Shown here: positions 60,960 through 64,000 of the stretch, in pieces
Layout: the number at the start of each line of letters is the position of its first letter
Position numbering within the stretch: position 1 is the first letter of the stretch
Origin: Tenacibaculum sp. MAR_2009_124
GTDB taxonomy: Bacteria; Bacteroidota; Bacteroidia; Flavobacteriales; Flavobacteriaceae
DNA: 64,000 bases
Direction of reading: 5' to 3'
NCBI RefSeq assembly: GCF_900105455.1
Contig: NZ_FNSF01000007.1
Location: 558,001 to 622,000, forward strand
The notes under the pieces: model-generated
Told to the model about the DNA's origin: nothing
The model's database searches: none
Seen by the model: the letters and a program-made list of their open reading frames with translations, nothing else
Position numbers and translations under genes: made by a program

Positions 60960-61835
60960 ATGAAAACTAGATACACATTTGGAGGAGATGAGCACTTGTT
61001 TGTTGAGTGTAGCGAAGAAATGTCTTTAGCCCCTTTTTTTAAGGTACTGTCTTTAACGGAGGCAATTAGAAAAGAAAGTATAAAAGGTGTTACTGAAATA
61101 TGTCCTGCCAACGCTTCTTTTCAATTAAGGTTTAATCCGGATATTATTGAACCTAATTTACTTTTAAATATAGTAAAGAGAATTGAACAAGAGTCCGAAA
61201 ACAATATTCAAAAGGAGATAAAAACAAGAATTATTGAAATTCCGGTACTTTATAATGATCCTTGGACCCATGAAACATTAATGCGATTTCGAGATCGACA
61301 TCAGAAACCCGAAGGAACCGATTTAGAATATGCTTCGGAAATAAATAATTATCAATCGGTGGAAGCTTTTATTAAAGCACATTCTTCTTCTCCTTGGTTT
61401 GTTTCAATGGTTGGGTTTGTTGCCGGCTTACCATTTATGTATCAAATGGTAGAACGAGAACAGCAAATTCAAGTTCCAAAATATTTGCGGCCAAGAACTG
61501 ATACTCCTAAGTTAACTTTAGGCCATGGAGGTTGTTTTGCATGCATCTATTCAGTAAAAGGAGCAGGAGGGTATCAAATGTTTGGAGTTACGCCATTACC
61601 TATTTATGATCCTAAGCAAGATGTCAAATATCTTGAAGATTTTATGGTCTTTTTTAGACCAGGTGATATTATAAAATTCAGACCAATAGAAAGGAGTGAA
61701 TATGATCAAATAGTCAAAGAGATTGAAGTAAATACTTATAAACCTAATATAAAGGAAGTAACTTTTAATCTTGATGAATATAACAAAGATATCAATTCGT
61801 ATAACAAGAACTTAGTTCAAAAAATATCAGAATAA
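60960..61835 (+). CDS. pxpB: 5-oxoprolinase subunit PxpB (KipI-like), long form
   Basis: 291 aa against about 218 for E. coli PxpB. Contains IPVLYNDPW near residue 97, the SSPWFVSMVGFVAGLPFMY segment near 140, VPKYLRPRTDTPKLTLGHGGCFACIYSVKGAGGYQMFGVTP and a C-terminal extension of about 40 residues. The long form resembles the allophanate-hydrolase-like subunits encoded with biotin carboxylase genes. Its stop overlaps the pxpC start by one base. Confidence 0.88.
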   Translation: MKTRYTFGGDEHLFVECSEEMSLAPFFKVLSLTEAIRKESIKGVTEICPANASFQLRFNPDIIEPNLLLNIVKRIEQESENNIQKEIKTRIIEIPVLYNDPWTHETLMRFRDRHQKPEGTDLEYASEINNYQSVEAFIKAHSSSPWFVSMVGFVAGLPFMYQMVEREQQIQVPKYLRPRTDTPKLTLGHGGCFACIYSVKGAGGYQMFGVTPLPIYDPKQDVKYLEDFMVFFRPGDIIKFRPIERSEYDQIVKEIEVNTYKPNIKEVTFNLDEYNKDINSYNKNLVQKISE

Positions 61836-62812
61836 TGGTTACAGTATTAAAACATGGACTTATTACAAGTATTCAAGATTTAGGAAGACCAGGATATTTT
61901 CACTTAGGAATACCAATGTCTGGAGCTATGGACAGTTTTGCTTTGAAGGCAGGGAATTTATTAGTAGGAAATGATGAAGGAGCAGCAGGACTGGAAGCAG
62001 TGTTTATGGGGCCACATTTGATGTTTAACAAGGACTCGGTTATTGCAATCACAGGAGCCGAAATTACAGTTAAAATAGATGGCGAAGAAGTTCCAACTTG
62101 GACCGCACTTGAAATTAAATTAGGACAGGTTTTGTCTTTTGGATCTATCAAATCTGGTGCAAGAATTTACATAGCTATTGCTGGAGGAATTGATGTGCCT
62201 AAAGATTTAGGAAGTCGATCAACCTATGTAATCGGTTCTTTAGGAGGTGTTAAAGGGAAGGTAATAGCAAAAGGAGATTCGTTAGCAATAGGAAGTACAA
62301 GTAATACAGTAGAAATAGGAAAAACAATCCCTGAAAATTTAAGAAGAGCTACCTCCGAAGTTACCGAATTGAGGGTGCTACCAGGGCTTTACTGGCATAG
62401 GATAAAACCATCTTCTCAAGAACGGTTTTTTAATGATACATGGAAAGTGGGGTTAGAAATCGATAGAATGGGATACCGATTTAAAGGAGGAGCCAAATTA
62501 GAGTTCGTTGATAGAGAACCTCCATTTGGAGCAGGTTCAGATCCTTCAAATATAGTTGACAGTTGTTATTCTTACGGTTCTATTCAAGTTCCTGGCGGAA
62601 CGGAACCAATTATACTGCACAGAGATGCTGTTTCTGGAGGTGGGTATTTTACTTTAGGAGCTGTAATTTCTGCTGATATGGATATTATTGGTCAGTTGCC
62701 TCCTAACAGATCAGTAAAATTTGTAAAGGTTACCATGGAAGAAGCTTTATTAGCAAGAAAGGAGCGAAGTGAACAACTTCAGATAGTAAAACATTTCATA
62801 TACAAAATTTAA
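61835..62812 (+). CDS. pxpC: 5-oxoprolinase subunit PxpC (KipA-like; biotin-dependent carboxyltransferase family)
   Basis: 325-aa protein: GLITSIQDLGRPGYFHLGIPMSGAMD near 9-34, GAEITVKIDGEEV, GIDVPKDLGSRSTYVIG, IDRMGYRFKG and GTEPIILHRDAVSGGGYFTLG near 262. Homologous to the carboxyltransferase part of urea carboxylase, hence the family name, although E. coli PxpC is used for oxoprolinase activity. Pairs with PxpB by overlapping codons. A 169-bp spacer separates it from the dehydrogenase gene. Confidence 0.9.
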   Translation: MVTVLKHGLITSIQDLGRPGYFHLGIPMSGAMDSFALKAGNLLVGNDEGAAGLEAVFMGPHLMFNKDSVIAITGAEITVKIDGEEVPTWTALEIKLGQVLSFGSIKSGARIYIAIAGGIDVPKDLGSRSTYVIGSLGGVKGKVIAKGDSLAIGSTSNTVEIGKTIPENLRRATSEVTELRVLPGLYWHRIKPSSQERFFNDTWKVGLEIDRMGYRFKGGAKLEFVDREPPFGAGSDPSNIVDSCYSYGSIQVPGGTEPIILHRDAVSGGGYFTLGAVISADMDIIGQLPPNRSVKFVKVTMEEALLARKERSEQLQIVKHFIYKI

Positions 62813-62845
62813 TTTTTTCATTATAGTTTGAGTTATGGTTGATTA

Positions 62846-62862
62846 TGAGTGTTTCACTCATT
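62846..62862. other. Short hairpin in the pxpC-dehydrogenase spacer
   Basis: ATGAGTG-TTT-CACTCAT, a perfect 7-bp stem. No T run follows. AATAACCTA occurs at 62881 and 62901, 20 bp apart, further downstream; both could be regulatory. Confidence 0.35.
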
Positions 62863-62981
62863 AAGATTGAAGCACTCTTTAATAACCTACTAGAGGTATA
62901 AATAACCTATAATATGTATTTAAAAACAATAAGTTTTAAATGGGTATCAGGAAATGTATTGTCCTAAATAAAAGGAAATAA

Positions 62982-64000
62982 ATGAGAGATTACAAAAGAT
63001 TTTTAAAAGAGAAAGCTTACATAAATGGTAAGTGGGTATCAGCACAAAATGGAAAGACATTCGAAGTTAGAAATCCATTTAATAATGATAAAATTATAGA
63101 GGTTCCTGATTTAGGAAAGGAAGAAACAATACAAGCGATTGTGTCAGCTAAGGTTGCTTTAGAAAAATGGAAAAATGAAACCGCCGAATACAGAGCGAGA
63201 TTATTAAAAAAATTATTCAACCTGCAATTAGACTTTGCCGATGAGTTAGCTTATATATTAACACTAGAACAAGGAAAGCCTTTGTCGGAAGCTCAAGGGG
63301 AAATTAAGTACGGAGCTTCTTTTATAGAGTGGTTTGCTGAAGAAGGAAGACGAACTTATGGAGAAACAATTCCTTCAAATGCAAGCGATAAACGAGTGTT
63401 AACCATAAAACAACCAGTTGGAGTCGTTGCAGCAATCACTCCATGGAACTTTCCAAATGCTATGATCACTAGAAAAATTGCTCCTGCATTGGCCGCTGGT
63501 TGTACTGTGGTTGTTAAGCCGGCGGAGAGTACTCCTTTATCCGCATTAGCAATTGCAGTTTTAGCTGAAATGGCTGGTATTCCAAAAGGAGTTATTAATA
63601 TTATTACAACAAATAAACCTATTGAAGTTGGAGAAGAGTTAACGTCCAATTCAATAGTTAAAAAAATATCTTTTACAGGGTCAACACATGTTGGAAAGAT
63701 ATTAATGAAACAGTGTGCTGAGACAGTAAAGAAGGTGTCCATGGAGTTAGGAGGAAATGCACCGTTTATTGTTTTTAATGACGCGGATATTGACAGTGCG
63801 GTGGAAGGAGTCATAGCATCAAAATTTCGAAATTCAGGTCAAACTTGCGTATGTACAAATCGAATATTTGTACATGATAGCATTTATGATGAATTTAGTT
63901 ATAAGTTATCGAAAGAAGTTGGGAAACTGAAAATTGGAAATGGTATAGAACAAGGTATAGCCATTGGTCCTTTAATAAATGAAAAAGCAGTGAGCTTTTT
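62982..64000 (+). CDS. gabD: NAD(P)-dependent succinate-semialdehyde dehydrogenase-like protein (partial)
   Basis: N-terminal 339 residues of an aldehyde dehydrogenase, cut by the window end. Starts MRDYKRFLKEKAYINGKWV; landmarks PWNFPNAMITRKIAPALAAGCTVVVKPAESTP, FTGSTHVGK, general-base Glu in SMELGGNAPFIVF and the catalytic Cys in FRNSGQTCVCTNR. The PWNFPNAM and GQTCVCTNR forms fit the SSADH (GabD) branch. With the GabT-like enzyme it would convert GABA to succinate through succinate semialdehyde. Confidence 0.92.
   Translation, partial: MRDYKRFLKEKAYINGKWVSAQNGKTFEVRNPFNNDKIIEVPDLGKEETIQAIVSAKVALEKWKNETAEYRARLLKKLFNLQLDFADELAYILTLEQGKPLSEAQGEIKYGASFIEWFAEEGRRTYGETIPSNASDKRVLTIKQPVGVVAAITPWNFPNAMITRKIAPALAAGCTVVVKPAESTPLSALAIAVLAEMAGIPKGVINIITTNKPIEVGEELTSNSIVKKISFTGSTHVGKILMKQCAETVKKVSMELGGNAPFIVFNDADIDSAVEGVIASKFRNSGQTCVCTNRIFVHDSIYDEFSYKLSKEVGKLKIGNGIEQGIAIGPLINEKAVSF

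Noticed and set aside
63356..63814. 152-codon minus-strand ORF
   Set aside because: Antisense shadow of the aldehyde dehydrogenase gene, which has all family motifs.
1..64000. tRNA or rRNA genes
   Set aside because: No T-loop GTTCRANTC-type motif with a cloverleaf and no rRNA-like conserved stretch was found by reading; a tRNA search program would settle it.

Overview
The window is AT-rich DNA from a marine-type member of the Bacteroidota, most likely family Flavobacteriaceae (Tenacibaculum-like; genus inferred, not proven). Pointers are the Bacteroidota -7 promoter box (TAnnTTTG) a few bases before many starts, lack of Shine-Dalgarno sequences, a TonB-dependent receptor with a DUF4249 lipoprotein, a C-terminal type IX secretion (T9SS) sorting domain, a fused hemCD gene, and PepD, RecR and QueE proteins of flavobacterial type. 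No tRNA, rRNA or CRISPR array was recognised.

Layout. 1-5.6 kb: end of an unknown gene, guanine deaminase, a heme-motif lipoprotein, a DUF4386-like membrane protein, and a gamma-glutamyltransferase/ACP phosphodiesterase pair. 5.6-12.1 kb: a minus-strand outer-membrane locus (secreted protein, STN-type TonB-dependent receptor, a 43-codon remnant-like ORF, DUF4249 lipoprotein, MG2-like protein). 12.3-15.8 kb: pepD, recR and a membrane protein. 16-20 kb: two paralogous membrane-bound LytTR regulators in gene-poor DNA with a tandem array of about 218-bp units, each carrying a terminator-like hairpin, and short divergent plus-strand units ending in terminators. 20.2-22.2 kb: a T9SS-exported phosphatidylinositol-phospholipase-C-like protein with crystallin repeats.

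22.2-34.8 kb is a heme biosynthesis region with every C5-pathway step after glutamyl-tRNA: hemA, hemL, hemB, hemC-hemD fusion, hemE, hemF, hemJ and hemH, with an AraC regulator divergent from hemA and direct repeats between them. 35-41 kb: a 2-oxo acid dehydrogenase E2, an intact-looking IS3-family element with an A AAA AAG frameshift site, queE overlapping an exported RidA, a HerA-like ATPase and a lipoprotein. 41.2-46.3 kb: a histidine kinase/response regulator pair among unrecognised genes. 46.4-51.7 kb: ZIP transporter, two methyltransferases, a serine hydrolase, an exported pentapeptide-repeat-like protein, and an Lrp/AsnC regulator.

51.9 kb to the right edge is the most interesting part: one plus-strand gene series, divergent from the Lrp regulator, with an outer-membrane porin, a stand-alone biotinyl carrier, a biotin carboxylase, a TorT-like binding lipoprotein, an RbsA-type ATPase and RbsC-type permease, a GabT-type aminotransferase, PxpA, PxpB and PxpC (5-oxoprolinase subunits), and a GabD-type dehydrogenase cut by the window edge. 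Read together (inference), it is an uptake and breakdown route for a small lactam or similar cyclic amide: porin and ABC import, ATP/biotin-dependent ring opening, transamination of the omega-amino acid, oxidation to a dicarboxylate. 2-Pyrrolidone to GABA to succinate is the simplest fit. Since PxpB/PxpC resemble the carboxyltransferase parts of urea carboxylase and no other carboxyltransferase lies here, the biotin carboxylase and carrier may drive PxpBC.
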